The notes: a model not told the origin generated them from the sequence alone. A stretch of 64,000 nucleotides of DNA from Oligoflexus tunisiensis (GCF_001748245.1 NZ_BDFO01000001.1:3623208-3687207); one strand, 5' to 3'; shown: positions 26,560-35,979, counted from the first letter of the stretch. Numbers and translations: made by a program.

Positions 26560-27225
26560 TTACTTGCCTTTAGGTGTCAGCAGAATTTCCACGCGACGGT
26601 TCTGCGAGCGACCTTCTTCCGTGGCATTGTCGGCGATCGGCTGGCTTTGACCATAACCCACGGCCGAGATGCGGTTGGAAGCAACGCCTTTCTGGCGAAG
26701 GAACTGCGCAACGGCGTCGGCACGCTGCTTGGACAGCACCTGGTTGGCTTCCATTTTACCGCGGCTGTCGGTGTGACCGGAAACTTCGATCGAAGTGTCC
26801 TTGTACTCTTTCAGAACGGCAGCGACGCTGTCGAGTACGTTTTCAAAGCCAGGATTGATCTGGGCTTTGGCGGTTTCAAAGGTGATGTTGCCGGGCATGT
26901 TCAGAACGATCTGATCGCCTTTGCGCGTCACGCTCACACCGCTGGAACGCAGCTTTTGACGCAGTTTTTCTTCCTGCTTGTCCATGTAATTGCCGATTCC
27001 ACCGCCGATGGCTGCACCCGCCGCAGCGCCTGCAAGACGTGCGTTCTGGCGAGTTTTCTTGTCGCCCTTCACCTGGTTGCCCAAGACGGCTCCAGCAACG
27101 GCACCAGCCACTGCACCAACGGTAGCGCCGGACACTTCGTTCTGGTCGGTCGTGGCATCTTTTGTCACGCAGGCGCTGGTGCCGACGGCGAGAATGAGGG
27201 CGAGGCAGGTGAGCTGTCTTTTCAT
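26560..27225 (-). CDS. OmpA-family lipoprotein
   Basis: 221 residues. A type II signal peptide with lipobox GTSAC (about 16-20) is followed by Gly-zipper segments (GAVAGAVAGAVLGNQ and AAGAAIGGGIG, about 35-80), a helix and an OmpA peptidoglycan-binding domain with the conserved IEVSGHTDSRG and SKQRADAVAQFL pattern. It resembles YiaD/Pal-type proteins that hold the outer membrane to peptidoglycan. GGAG stands 9 bases before the chosen ATG. Confidence 0.88.
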   Translation of the reverse strand: MKRQLTCLALILAVGTSACVTKDATTDQNEVSGATVGAVAGAVAGAVLGNQVKGDKKTRQNARLAGAAAGAAIGGGIGNYMDKQEEKLRQKLRSSGVSVTRKGDQIVLNMPGNITFETAKAQINPGFENVLDSVAAVLKEYKDTSIEVSGHTDSRGKMEANQVLSKQRADAVAQFLRQKGVASNRISAVGYGQSQPIADNATEEGRSQNRRVEILLTPKGK

Positions 27226-27483
27226 CTTTAAGTACTCCATGTAAGTGCGAAACCATTGGTTGCAGAGGGACTCTACGAACAAGTTCCTCGAAGACAACTT
27301 TCTTCAAATACGAGAGCGGGAAATAAAAAGCAAAATTTTTTTCGAAGGCCCAGTTGTGACCTAAAGGTGACAACCCTCTCGTAGGTATTGGAAACTATAC
27401 ACTAAATGGAGGGGGTTGAGGAATACAATAAAGCGACCGATAGCGGCAGTGAAGGGCGGATTGTTTTCCGTAATGGGGTGGAA

Positions 27484-28620
27484 ATGCGCCGGATCCTGTT
27501 GATTTCGGTTCTTATGACTCTCTGCTGGGTATCCATCGTATGGTCGCTCCAGCAGAACCGGCATTCCATTCAAAAATTGACGGCCCGTTTGCGCGCCAGT
27601 TCCACGGAAAATCCCGAATACTGGCGGGGCGAATGGCAAAGACTCGGCATCAAAGCACGGGAAAAAGCCTTTCTTTATGAACAATGGCTGGAAGAAGGCT
27701 TTTTGGAACAAGGCATGGTCGTCCATCGACACAGCGATGGGCGTCCGTCGGGGGAGTGCGACAGTCTTCTATTCTCAAGCCTGCGCTACACGGCCCTGAT
27801 GAAACTCGGCTGGCAGGACAAGGCTTATCAAGCCTGGCGTGGCATTGAGAACGCCTTTCAAAATGGCCGTTGGGTTCGCCATCCGAAATGCCGTAGAAAA
27901 AGCACTTCGCGCGATATGATTGTGGGTCTTTTGGTGGCGATGACCCAGAACCCGCCGGCCGAGGTTCGCCGTCTGCAGCAGCTTTTGAATATCGTCGATA
28001 CCACCGGCGGCTCGGTGGATGATGGTCCGTTCTATGTCAGCCGCCTGAGCCCCGGAATAGGTGCTATCATGCGCCTTATGAGTCAGCAGTATGGGGTGCC
28101 CCTCCGCGACATTCCCGAGGAAGTGCGCATGGGTTTCTCCACGCTGGAGCTCGATGCCTGGATGGCTCAGCCTGGTTTCACAGCCCACCTGAATGCCCTG
28201 ACGCTCTGGATCGAGCTGGAGCTCACCGATCATCAGCCCAAAAGTGCCCTGCGCAGCATATCCGAACTTATCGATACGGCCTTCGCACCGCTCGGTTCCC
28301 CGCGGATCAAGGATCAGCGCTGGGCCTGGATCGGGCATCAGCTGGCGAGCCTCGATCGCCCCAATCTGTTTTTTGAATATATGGAACTCCGCAGTGTCGG
28401 GGCGTTGACCTGGAAGACCCAGGCCCTGCTTCTGCAGAAGCTTTTGGAAATGCCGCAATTCCCGGATGAACACCTGCCGCGCAACTGCGATCGGCGGGCG
28501 GATTACCTGTGGCAACGTCATTCGGTGGAATACGTTCCACGTCCCAAGGCCACCTGCATTGAAACCTTCCATGGCGTCGACTTCCTTTGGATGGTCGCAC
28601 TTTTAACTGAAAATTTGTAG
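27484..28620 (+). CDS. Membrane-anchored protein of unknown function
   Basis: 378 residues starting with a hydrophobic signal anchor (MRRILLISVLMTLCWVSIV). The rest is helical with many Trp and Arg residues and TPR-like spacing. Two Cys pairs lie near the ends. GGGGTGG sits just before the ATG; an earlier start at 27406 is possible. The recombinase gene begins 30 bases after its stop, in the same direction. I recognise no family. Confidence 0.6.
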   Translation: MRRILLISVLMTLCWVSIVWSLQQNRHSIQKLTARLRASSTENPEYWRGEWQRLGIKAREKAFLYEQWLEEGFLEQGMVVHRHSDGRPSGECDSLLFSSLRYTALMKLGWQDKAYQAWRGIENAFQNGRWVRHPKCRRKSTSRDMIVGLLVAMTQNPPAEVRRLQQLLNIVDTTGGSVDDGPFYVSRLSPGIGAIMRLMSQQYGVPLRDIPEEVRMGFSTLELDAWMAQPGFTAHLNALTLWIELELTDHQPKSALRSISELIDTAFAPLGSPRIKDQRWAWIGHQLASLDRPNLFFEYMELRSVGALTWKTQALLLQKLLEMPQFPDEHLPRNCDRRADYLWQRHSVEYVPRPKATCIETFHGVDFLWMVALLTENL

Positions 28621-28650
28621 GATGTAGAAAACGGTTCGCAGGGGAGTGGG

Positions 28651-29277
28651 ATGAAACATCTCGGCGTTTACTATCGTGTGTCCACCGATCGTCAGGACCT
28701 GGCCAGCCAGAAGTCGGCATTCCAGGCCTGGCTGGCGACTCTGCCCGAGAATAAGAAGCCGCTCAGCATCAAGGAATTCAAGGATCACGGCATTTCCGGC
28801 AAGACCACGCAGCGCAAAGCCTACCAGGCGCTTTTGAAGGCCGCCTTTGAACAAAAAATCGACACCATCGTCGTCTATCGACTTGATCGTTTGAGTCGTA
28901 ATGCGACCGAAGCGATTCAGACCCTTTTGATCCTGGACCAGGCCGGTGTCGGTTTCATTTCCGTCACGCAACCCGTTTTGAATCTGGGTTTGGATAATCC
29001 CTTCCGTCGCACGATGCTGGCGGCGTTTTCAGAAATTGCGGAAATCGAGCGGGAGACCATCGTCTCGCGGGTGCGGTCAGGGCTGGCGGCTGCGAAGAAG
29101 CGGGGCGTGAAACTGGGCCGTCCGCGGCAGTACACCGCGGAGCAGCAGGAATTGGTTCGCGAGAAGCGAGCTCAGGGCCTGAGTTACGAGCAGATCGCCC
29201 AGGAACTGGGGATGAGTCGTGGCACGGCCCATAGCCTGGGCCGCGAACCGGGTATGGAATCGACGGAGGAAACCTGA
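28651..29277 (+). CDS. Serine recombinase, relative of the one at 20539
   Basis: 208 residues with Ser11 in YYRVSTDRQD, YRLDRLSRN, and the helix-turn-helix LSYEQIAQELGMSRGTAH. It is very similar to the minus-strand recombinase 7.5 kb away through the catalytic domain (for example the shared GVGFISVTQPVLNLG) but differs in the DNA-binding end. AGGGGAG precedes the ATG. No other transposition genes are beside it, so it may act as a stand-alone resolvase or invertase. Confidence 0.9.
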   Translation: MKHLGVYYRVSTDRQDLASQKSAFQAWLATLPENKKPLSIKEFKDHGISGKTTQRKAYQALLKAAFEQKIDTIVVYRLDRLSRNATEAIQTLLILDQAGVGFISVTQPVLNLGLDNPFRRTMLAAFSEIAEIERETIVSRVRSGLAAAKKRGVKLGRPRQYTAEQQELVREKRAQGLSYEQIAQELGMSRGTAHSLGREPGMESTEET

Positions 29278-29279
29278 AC

Positions 29280-29678
29280 TCAGGTCGTCGTTTCCTCGGC
29301 TTCGCTTTCATCCGCTTCCTGGCACAGTTCATCGACGAGTTCCAGGAAGGCCTGGCGGTCGTCGTGTGACCAGACTTCGAGAGCGCGGCTCAGGTTGAAC
29401 GGGCTTTCTTCATCCTGGAGGTGAAGAAGAAGTTCGACCACATGATCCTGCTCCTCGAGCAAATTTTCATCCTGATAGGCTTCGAATACGAGGTCGAAGA
29501 TTTCTTCCGCGCTCTTCTCTTTGGGAACGCTTTCGAAGCAGGGGAATCGCACCAGTCCTTCGGCGAACATTTCCGTATCGACTTCGATCTCCTCGGAGTC
29601 CTCCTCCTCGCTTTCGTCTTCGAGCATGTCCTCTTCAATGCTGGTGGTTTTGAGCTTGTCCTGTTCAAAATTACTCAT
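29280..29678 (-). CDS. Very acidic small protein
   Basis: 132 residues with an extreme excess of Glu and Asp, including long acidic runs near residues 16-35 and at the C-terminus; basic residues are rare. It is mostly helical with no signal peptide. It ends 2 bases from the recombinase stop, tail to tail. Such charge is seen in DNA-mimic, chaperone-like or regulatory proteins, but no family is recognised. Confidence 0.6.
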   Translation of the reverse strand: MSNFEQDKLKTTSIEEDMLEDESEEEDSEEIEVDTEMFAEGLVRFPCFESVPKEKSAEEIFDLVFEAYQDENLLEEQDHVVELLLHLQDEESPFNLSRALEVWSHDDRQAFLELVDELCQEADESEAEETTT

Positions 29679-29808
29679 TGGTTACTCCTCAGGCTTGGGC
29701 TAAGTGCCCCCATCCTACCAGGGGGTTCGGGACTCTTTGCATGAGCAGGGACATGGTACTTGAGTGTTCTGAGCGTGGATAGAGAGTTGAATCGACTTAC
29801 GTCAGGGC

Positions 29809-29825
29809 AGCCCCACGTCGGGGCT
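29809..29825. repeat. GC-rich palindrome in the 316 bp gap 29679-29994
   Basis: AGCCCC and GGGGCT form a stem with loop ACGTC, just after an ACGTCAGGG sequence. It resembles the GCCCC/GGGGC palindromes found at 45979 and 47324-47469. No gene is seen in the rest of the gap apart from the terminator at its right end. Confidence 0.5.
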
Positions 29826-29940
29826 CTGAGGAAAATGTGCAGCTCAGGAATGCATAGCTCAACGGGAACGTGCCGTTACTTCCCATAACCGGAAGCGTTG
29901 AGCGAAGCCCTGTGGCGCGTGCTGATCATGCCAAGAGATG

Positions 29941-29973
29941 AAAAAAACTGGCGACCGGAGATCCGGCCGCCAG
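29941..29973 (-). terminator. Rho-independent terminator of the lipoprotein gene
   Basis: Read on the minus strand, CTGGCGGCCGG pairs with CCGGTCGCCAG (one mismatch, loop of four) and is followed by seven T residues. It lies about 22 bases after the stop of the gene at 29995. Confidence 0.85.
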
Positions 29974-29994
29974 CCCCCTAAAAAACGCGGTCAA

Positions 29995-31128
29995 TCAATC
30001 CAGGAAGGAATCCTGGGCGCAAAGCTCCTTCTGAAGATCCATGGATGCGAGAATATCCGCCTGATCCAGCAAGGGATTGGAATCCTCCCGCTGGATCGTG
30101 TCGGTGACTTTTACTGAGCCGCTGGCCACATCGAAATCCACCGTCTTGCGTGGGGTGCTGTCGCCGTCCAGCAGGAAACGGCTCTGAATGGTGCCTGAGA
30201 CGGCCTTGCAGGACCCCTGCGTGAATTCCAGTTTCAGGTTGGTGAAGGTGGTTTCGACCGAACCCTCACCGGCAAGGATCGATTTCACGGTTCCGGTCGT
30301 GATCTCCTTGCGGAGAGGCCCACGGCCCACGGCCAGATCCCGGTCGTCCTCGTTATAGGTATCCACCATCGTGAACTGGCTCTGGATGGTAAAATTCAGT
30401 TCCTGATCCACGTTCGCACTTGACTGCACGATCTCACGCCGGGTGCCGGTGCCCTGGGATTCCTTGCTGTAACTGACTTCATCCTGGACTTCCCCCAAGG
30501 CCGCGGTAAAGGTAACCTTGCGGGTTCCTTCCACCAGCGAGATGATGGACGTCATCTGGCGGGACGGAGGAGGCGTGGGCACGGCGGTACTGGTGCTTTC
30601 CGTCTCCGCGGCCGGCTCGTCCTCTTCGGGTTTTTGCAGCTCGGAAATATAAGTTTTTTCCTCGCGTCGATGTTTGACATCAAGCTGCAAATTCAGCAGA
30701 TCCTTGTCCAGGTCGACTTCGATGATGGGTTGCTTACGGGCACATTCCAGATCCTCGTCCACGAGCTTATAGGATCGTTCCACCTGCGCGTTGACAAAGA
30801 CATCCTTTTGATAGCTTTTTTCGAGGGAATCCATGGCGAACGAGTTGGTCTGGGACGAAGCCCTGGTGATCAAAGCGCCACCGGCCTGATTCACACAGGT
30901 CTGCTGCACGATGTCCTGCAAGGCGAAGGCTGCGACTCCGGGAGCCTGAACCCCAAGCGGGTTGCTGTCGCTCAGGGCATCCGCGGCTTCGTGCAACGCC
31001 ACCTGGACTTTTCTTTGAAAGACCGTGCGGGAATTCAAAGGCACCGTCTGCAGCTGACTCGGCTGATAGTCTGCACATGAAGCCTGCACGATCACCAGCA
31101 GGCACAGCCCATAATGAATGTTACGCAT
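29995..31128 (-). CDS. Hypothetical lipoprotein
   Basis: 377 residues with a type II signal peptide and lipobox QASC (Cys near residue 18). The middle holds a charged coiled segment and a Pro/Thr-rich linker (about 170-190); the C-terminal half is beta-rich with repeated strands (TFTAALGEVQDEVSYS, ILAGEGSVETTFTNL) as in LolA/LptA-like or lipid-binding folds, though no match is claimed. GGGAGGAAACC precedes the ATG. Function unknown. Confidence 0.65.
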   Translation of the reverse strand: MRNIHYGLCLLVIVQASCADYQPSQLQTVPLNSRTVFQRKVQVALHEAADALSDSNPLGVQAPGVAAFALQDIVQQTCVNQAGGALITRASSQTNSFAMDSLEKSYQKDVFVNAQVERSYKLVDEDLECARKQPIIEVDLDKDLLNLQLDVKHRREEKTYISELQKPEEDEPAAETESTSTAVPTPPPSRQMTSIISLVEGTRKVTFTAALGEVQDEVSYSKESQGTGTRREIVQSSANVDQELNFTIQSQFTMVDTYNEDDRDLAVGRGPLRKEITTGTVKSILAGEGSVETTFTNLKLEFTQGSCKAVSGTIQSRFLLDGDSTPRKTVDFDVASGSVKVTDTIQREDSNPLLDQADILASMDLQKELCAQDSFLD

Positions 31129-31447
31129 GAATGGTTTCCTCCCTCATACCGTCAATTTTTGCAAAAGTTAATCCACAAAATTTGTTTTTATGAACAGCTG
31201 GTTGCCCTCCCATTTCTGTCACTTTCTGCTGCGTAACGTTTGCTGTAATAATGTTAACCATCTGAAATAATAGGGGAATTAAAATTGGACACCGAAAAAC
31301 ATCGGCTTTCAGGCAGCGCTTTGGCGGCAAGCTTTGAAGACGCTTGCTGGAATCAGTCGATCCTCACAATTAGGACTTGTTCGTAAGCTCAGGCTCAGGC
31401 AAATATGAGCGCAGGTTTTGCCCTATTCCCTGTGAGGAGCTGTGTCC
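31129..31447. promoter_or_regulatory. Divergent regulatory region of 319 bp
   Basis: This AT-rich gap separates the starts of the lipoprotein (left) and glutathione peroxidase (right). The AT-rich part (31150-31280) must hold the promoter of the left gene. I cannot fix a clear -35/-10 pair for either side, and no small gene is seen. Confidence 0.4.
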
Positions 31448-31930
31448 ATGGCCATTTACGATTTCAAAGCCAAAACCATTGATGGTCGGGAGCAATCCCT
31501 TGCCGATTTCCGCGGCCAGGCCCTGCTCATCGTCAATACCGCCAGCGGCTGTAGTTTCACGCCGCAGTACAAGGGGCTGGAACAGCTCTATGAAACGTAC
31601 AAGGATCGCAGTTTTTCCATCCTGGGCTTCCCCTGCAATCAATTCGGTAATCAGGAAAAAGGCAGCGAGTCGGAAATCAAATCCTTTTGCGAAATGACCT
31701 TCGGCGTGCGCTTTCCACTGTTTGCCAAGATCGAAGTGAAAGGCCCCAAGGCCCATCCTCTTTATCAGTATCTGGTGAAGGAAAAGCCCGGTTTGCTCGG
31801 CTTCAAAGACGTCAAATGGAACTTCACGAAGTTCCTGGTGGATAAGGACGGGAAGGTGGTCAAACGCTATGCGCCGCAGGTCAAGCCGGAAGCCATTGCG
31901 AAGGATATAGAAAAAATCCTGCAGGCGTGA
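31448..31930 (+). CDS. Glutathione-peroxidase-family thiol peroxidase
   Basis: 160 residues with the full catalytic set: Cys35 in NTASGCSFTPQY, Gln in FPCNQFGNQE and Trp124-Asn125 in KWNFTKFL. It uses Cys, not selenocysteine, and reduces H2O2 or lipid peroxides with thioredoxin or glutathione. GAGGAGC lies 7 bases before the ATG; a GTG two codons earlier is too near the site. The Cache kinase begins 25 bases later and may be co-transcribed. Confidence 0.92.
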   Translation: MAIYDFKAKTIDGREQSLADFRGQALLIVNTASGCSFTPQYKGLEQLYETYKDRSFSILGFPCNQFGNQEKGSESEIKSFCEMTFGVRFPLFAKIEVKGPKAHPLYQYLVKEKPGLLGFKDVKWNFTKFLVDKDGKVVKRYAPQVKPEAIAKDIEKILQA

Positions 31931-31955
31931 CGCCATGCATGAAGGATGACAGCGC

Positions 31956-33914
31956 TTGAAAAGGTTCAAAATCCTTTCCCGGATTATCAGGAGTCTGGAT
32001 TTCAAGGTCCTGGCGCTGATCGGTTTTGTCATCCTGTCAATGGCCGTGGGTTCTCTCCTTCTGTTCAAACGTCTTGCGGATCAGGCGCAGAGCCTGCTCT
32101 TTGATGCCCTGGATGCGATGTCGCATGCGGTGCACGAGAGTCTGACCACGCAGTTCTATGAGCGCTACTACGATGTGCAATCCTTTGCCCGCTCTCGCAC
32201 GGTGCAGTCCCTGGATTCGGCGGCTATCGCTTCGGTGTTCAATGGGTATGTCCAGCTCTACGGAATGTATGACCTGATTCTGTTGATCGACGCCCAAGGT
32301 CGTCTTGTGGGCAGCAACACCCTCAATCCCAGCGGAAAGCCTCTGAACACAGGTCCTCTCCAGTCCTATGATTTCAGTCACGAACCCTGGTTTCAGGGCG
32401 CCAGGCGGGATGAAATTTATGTGGATGAACCCGCGTTCGATCCCTATCTGAAGATGATCGACGGTCGCTCCGCCCGCACCAATACCTTTGCCACAGTGGT
32501 GACCGATTCCGACGGCCGGACTGTGGGCGTCATCTGCATTCGCGCCGGTGTCCGTTGGATACAAAAGGAATTGGACACAGCTTACGCGATGTTCCATGCG
32601 GGCGGTTTTTCGGTGGCGCAGGTCGAAGTCATCAATTCCGAGGGCGAACTTCTGGTCCAGGCCGGGGCCGCTCTGCCGGCCGCCGACGCCGAGGAAATTC
32701 CCGTCACCTATCCCGGCACCGCCTCCCGCGCCCGCTTCGCCAAAATCTGGTCGCTCAGGAGAACGGAGGAAGGGGATCTGATGGTGGCCTCGTCCTTTCT
32801 TAAGAATCCTCATTTTGCACCGTCCCTCGGCTGGAGCATTCGCCTGACGGTCGGCACCTCCACGGCTTCGCGAGAACTCGCCGATACCGTGCGCATGTCC
32901 TATGGTTTGATCCTGCTGGCCTCGGTCGGTCTTCTGTTGCTGGCCATCGCCTATATCCGGCGCCTTGTTCTGTCCCAGCATCTGCGCAAGCTGGTCTCTC
33001 TGCGTACGGCCGAGCTGCACAAAACCGCGGCTGATCTGGAGGAACGCAATCGCGAACTGGAACGGAGCCGGACCGAACTGATGGACGCGAATGATCAGCT
33101 GATCGAGGCCCAGAAGGAACTGCTTGATACCGCCAAACGTCTCGGCCAGGCGGAGGTTGCGGCGCTGACTCTCCATAATATTGGAAACATCATCACCTCG
33201 CTCAACGTGCAGAGCACTCTTTTACGTGAGCATTGGGAAAATCAGGCTCCGGGTCAGGTGGCACTGGATTACCTGAAAAAAATCAGCGCCGAGGGACGCT
33301 ATCCCGAACGGCTTCCCGAACATGTGGAACGTCTGGAGACGGCCGAGGCTGTCACTCGGGACGCAATGCAGAGCCTGATCCGGGGTTTGATCGATAACGT
33401 GCGCATCGCGATGGCGGCGATTTCCTCGCAGCTGGCCTTCGTGCAGCAAAGGGAAACAGCCGCCGCCTATAAATTATCCGAGCTTCTGCATCACACGATG
33501 GCCCTTTATTTTGGGACCTTCAAGCGCCATCGCATTCAGCTCGAAATGCAGCTGCAGGAGGATGTGGTGTTTGAAACGGAACGCTTTCGCTTTGAGAGCA
33601 TCCTCACCGTTCTGATCCGCAATGCCATCGATGCCATCGGGGATCAACCGGACCCGCAGATCAGCTTTGGCACAAAGCTGGATGCTGAATTCTTCATGCT
33701 CGCCATCCGTGACAACGGTCATGGCTTTGATGCGGACGTGGCGAACCGGATTTTCCGTTTTGGTTTTACCACCAAGAACACGGGGCATGGTTTTGGTCTG
33801 CATTATGCGGCGAATTCCTGCAAGCATCTCGGCCTGCAGCTGAAACTGGAAAGTCCGGGCCCGAGTCTTGGGGCCACGGCGCTTCTGTTGATTCCAAGGG
33901 AAAAAATGGTGTGA
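31956..33914 (+). CDS. Cache-domain sensor histidine kinase with unusual H box
   Basis: 652 residues with a TTG start. Two membrane helices (about 17-40 and 318-340) bracket a periplasmic dCache sensor of about 275 residues. A coiled coil (345-400) leads to the dimerisation helix, where the phospho-acceptor His407 stands in LTLHNIGNIITSL, not the usual H-E-x-x-x-P. The HATPase domain has VLIRNAIDAIG (N box), RDNGHGFD (G1) and TGHGFGLHYA (G2). It probably senses a small molecule in the periplasm; no adjacent receiver is encoded. Confidence 0.85.
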   Translation: MKRFKILSRIIRSLDFKVLALIGFVILSMAVGSLLLFKRLADQAQSLLFDALDAMSHAVHESLTTQFYERYYDVQSFARSRTVQSLDSAAIASVFNGYVQLYGMYDLILLIDAQGRLVGSNTLNPSGKPLNTGPLQSYDFSHEPWFQGARRDEIYVDEPAFDPYLKMIDGRSARTNTFATVVTDSDGRTVGVICIRAGVRWIQKELDTAYAMFHAGGFSVAQVEVINSEGELLVQAGAALPAADAEEIPVTYPGTASRARFAKIWSLRRTEEGDLMVASSFLKNPHFAPSLGWSIRLTVGTSTASRELADTVRMSYGLILLASVGLLLLAIAYIRRLVLSQHLRKLVSLRTAELHKTAADLEERNRELERSRTELMDANDQLIEAQKELLDTAKRLGQAEVAALTLHNIGNIITSLNVQSTLLREHWENQAPGQVALDYLKKISAEGRYPERLPEHVERLETAEAVTRDAMQSLIRGLIDNVRIAMAAISSQLAFVQQRETAAAYKLSELLHHTMALYFGTFKRHRIQLEMQLQEDVVFETERFRFESILTVLIRNAIDAIGDQPDPQISFGTKLDAEFFMLAIRDNGHGFDADVANRIFRFGFTTKNTGHGFGLHYAANSCKHLGLQLKLESPGPSLGATALLLIPREKMV

Positions 33915-33953
33915 GGGGGCGGGGACAAAGAGCCAGCACTCGCCCTCAACTTG

Positions 33954-34607
33954 TTACTTCATCAGTCGCAGCAGCTGCTGCTTTTCGTAGTCCTGTAATT
34001 TCTCGTAACCATAAATCGACTGCGTGGTCGTCTGCGACTGCTGCTTTTCCACACCGCGCATCATCATGCAGAGATGCTGGGCCTGAACCTTGACCATGAC
34101 GGCCCGCGGGGCGATCAGATCCTGCACGGCATCGAGCACCTGCTGGGTGATGCGTTCCTGCACCTGCACACGGCGTGCGAAGACATCAACCAGCCGGGGA
34201 ATCTTCGACAGACCAAGAATTTTTTCACCCGGAAAATAGGCAACCGTGGCCTTGCCCCAGAAGGGCAGAAGATGATGTTCGCACATCGAATAGAATTCCA
34301 CATCCTCGACCGCCACGAGTCCCTGACCTTCACTGGCGAAAATGCCCTTGCCGACCGCTTCGTCGGGCGTCAGGTTATAACCATCCAGCAGAGCCTGGTA
34401 GGCCTTGGCGAAGCGGTAAGGCGTGTCACGCAGACCTTCGCGATCGCCGTCCTCTCCCGTCATTTCCAATATGCGACGACCGGCTTCCACCGCGCTGTGC
34501 TGTTTGTGAATGGCGCGTGCTGTGACCCGCGAGACGGCGTTCAGATCGGCGGCCTCAGGCGGCAGGTTGATGGGCTGACTGCGCAGATTTTTGTTGCTCT
34601 TCGGCAT
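33954..34607 (-). CDS. folE: GTP cyclohydrolase I, FolE1 type
   Basis: 217 residues, the zinc-dependent type: Cys109 and His112 in CEHH, and Cys180 in QHLCMMMRG bind zinc, and the flanking His and Ser residues of the active site are present. It converts GTP to 7,8-dihydroneopterin triphosphate for folate, queuosine or biopterin. GAGGATG precedes the ATG. It lies near photolyase and a MerR/B12 regulator, a grouping known from light-controlled clusters, where folate (MTHF) can serve as the antenna of photolyase. Confidence 0.93.
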   Translation of the reverse strand: MPKSNKNLRSQPINLPPEAADLNAVSRVTARAIHKQHSAVEAGRRILEMTGEDGDREGLRDTPYRFAKAYQALLDGYNLTPDEAVGKGIFASEGQGLVAVEDVEFYSMCEHHLLPFWGKATVAYFPGEKILGLSKIPRLVDVFARRVQVQERITQQVLDAVQDLIAPRAVMVKVQAQHLCMMMRGVEKQQSQTTTQSIYGYEKLQDYEKQQLLRLMK

Positions 34608-34704
34608 AGGGCATCCTCATATCCGATCATCGACAAGCCTTTGTCATTATACTTCTTATGATCCCTTGTCCAGTCTTCATCGAAGAAACTGCCCAATAAT
34701 TCGC

Positions 34705-34827
34705 ATGAAAATTCGATGCAAAACCTGTTCAAAGGCGGCCTCGCGTCAGATCCGGTCCGAACCCGTCGCTCCCATGCTGAAAAAATGGCCAGGCCGTACG
34801 CCCACGGTCCATTTCTTCACAGTATAA
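34705..34827 (+). CDS. Doubtful small zinc-finger-like ORF
   Basis: A 40-residue frame beginning MKIRCKTCSKAASRQ has one Cys-x-x-Cys pair like the start of a zinc ribbon. No ribosome binding site is visible and it overlaps the end of the gene on the other strand. It may be a remnant or chance. Confidence 0.2.
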   Translation: MKIRCKTCSKAASRQIRSEPVAPMLKKWPGRTPTVHFFTV

Positions 34828-35731
34828 AAACAAACTGTAAAAGCTGCTCCTTCAGCGCTTCTTTAACTTCCGCATAAACCGTGATTTCAGAAATCCTTGT
34901 ATAAGATCCATCAGCATTGCGCGTTGCAAACTGCCCTTGCATGGCCTGACTCATTTTGGTGGACCAGTTGGTTTCCCGTTGAACGAGATTGATTTCGAAA
35001 TGGCGATGGAGCGTGAATTTAAAGCCATACTCGAGGCCTTGGGAAATCGCAAAGGATTCAACCGAAACGTCGGGGGAGCCTGACTCGAATTCGCCGTTGA
35101 GGGCGTGATGGGCCCCGATAAAGGGTGCGATCAGCAGGTCTGAGCCAGCCGTCGCAAACGAATAGAAAAACCGACCGCCGACGTTGAGCCTTGAGAGCTT
35201 ATCGTGGGGATCCGTGGACTCCTCCGTCTCTCTCTCTATTTCAGATTCGGGCAGATAAGTCAGATGAAGTGAGAATCCAACAGCATTTTTCTGAACGCTG
35301 GCCCAGCCGATGGTAAATTCGGTTTCGCTCGAATATTCGCTATCAAGTGAGAGCTTCTGGGCCCCAAATGATACGGGACCATAGTAACCATTTGCATCCC
35401 AGGTATAAAACGGATCCGGTGTTCCATAGGATTTGACTTTGGTGCGGCTTTTGGGAGACTGAAAGGTCTGGCCAAGAGAAATGTACAACGAATGTTGTCG
35501 TGATGGCGAGTCGGTGCTCTTTGCGTCGGTCGCGCTCGGATCAGGTGTCGTCAGAGAGGGCTGCGGGAGGCTCGAATCGTCATCGATTTCTATCACGCAG
35601 CTGTCGTTAATCCAGACGCCACCCTTTTGCTGGCACTTTTTGGCTTTTGAGAAGATATTCTCCTGTGCCAGGAGGGGACTGGTGGCTACGACGCAAAGAA
35701 TGGAAAAGCAATAGCCCTGATGACGAGACAT
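34817..35731 (-). CDS. Probable outer-membrane beta-barrel protein
   Basis: 304 residues with a signal peptide ending at LLA (near residue 23), a Cys-containing N-terminal piece and an acidic, Pro/Ser-rich linker (about 50-75). From about residue 80 it has paired amphipathic strands with aromatic girdles, and it ends in Phe-x-Leu, in keeping with a small barrel. No known family is recognised. The ATG at 35731 is used; no strong site is seen for either this or the GTG three codons upstream. Confidence 0.6.
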   Translation of the reverse strand: MSRHQGYCFSILCVVATSPLLAQENIFSKAKKCQQKGGVWINDSCVIEIDDDSSLPQPSLTTPDPSATDAKSTDSPSRQHSLYISLGQTFQSPKSRTKVKSYGTPDPFYTWDANGYYGPVSFGAQKLSLDSEYSSETEFTIGWASVQKNAVGFSLHLTYLPESEIERETEESTDPHDKLSRLNVGGRFFYSFATAGSDLLIAPFIGAHHALNGEFESGSPDVSVESFAISQGLEYGFKFTLHRHFEINLVQRETNWSTKMSQAMQGQFATRNADGSYTRISEITVYAEVKEALKEQLLQFVFIL

Positions 35732-35979
35732 AATCACCACAAGTTATAGTTTCGACCCCATCACTCCATAAAGACCTGTTTTTTCATGATAGCATCCGAA
35801 CGAAATGTAGGGATGAAATGAAGAAAAATTTGACGCATTCGTCTTGCGCTTCGCGTAAGGCCGGCGCATTTCGTTGAGATGGGGAGGAGGGTTGACTTGT
35901 GCCAGCCGCCCTGGAGGATTAAGATCATGATTTCCGGAGGCTTGCAGCACAGGAAGGAACGCCCACCCTGGAGTTGACT

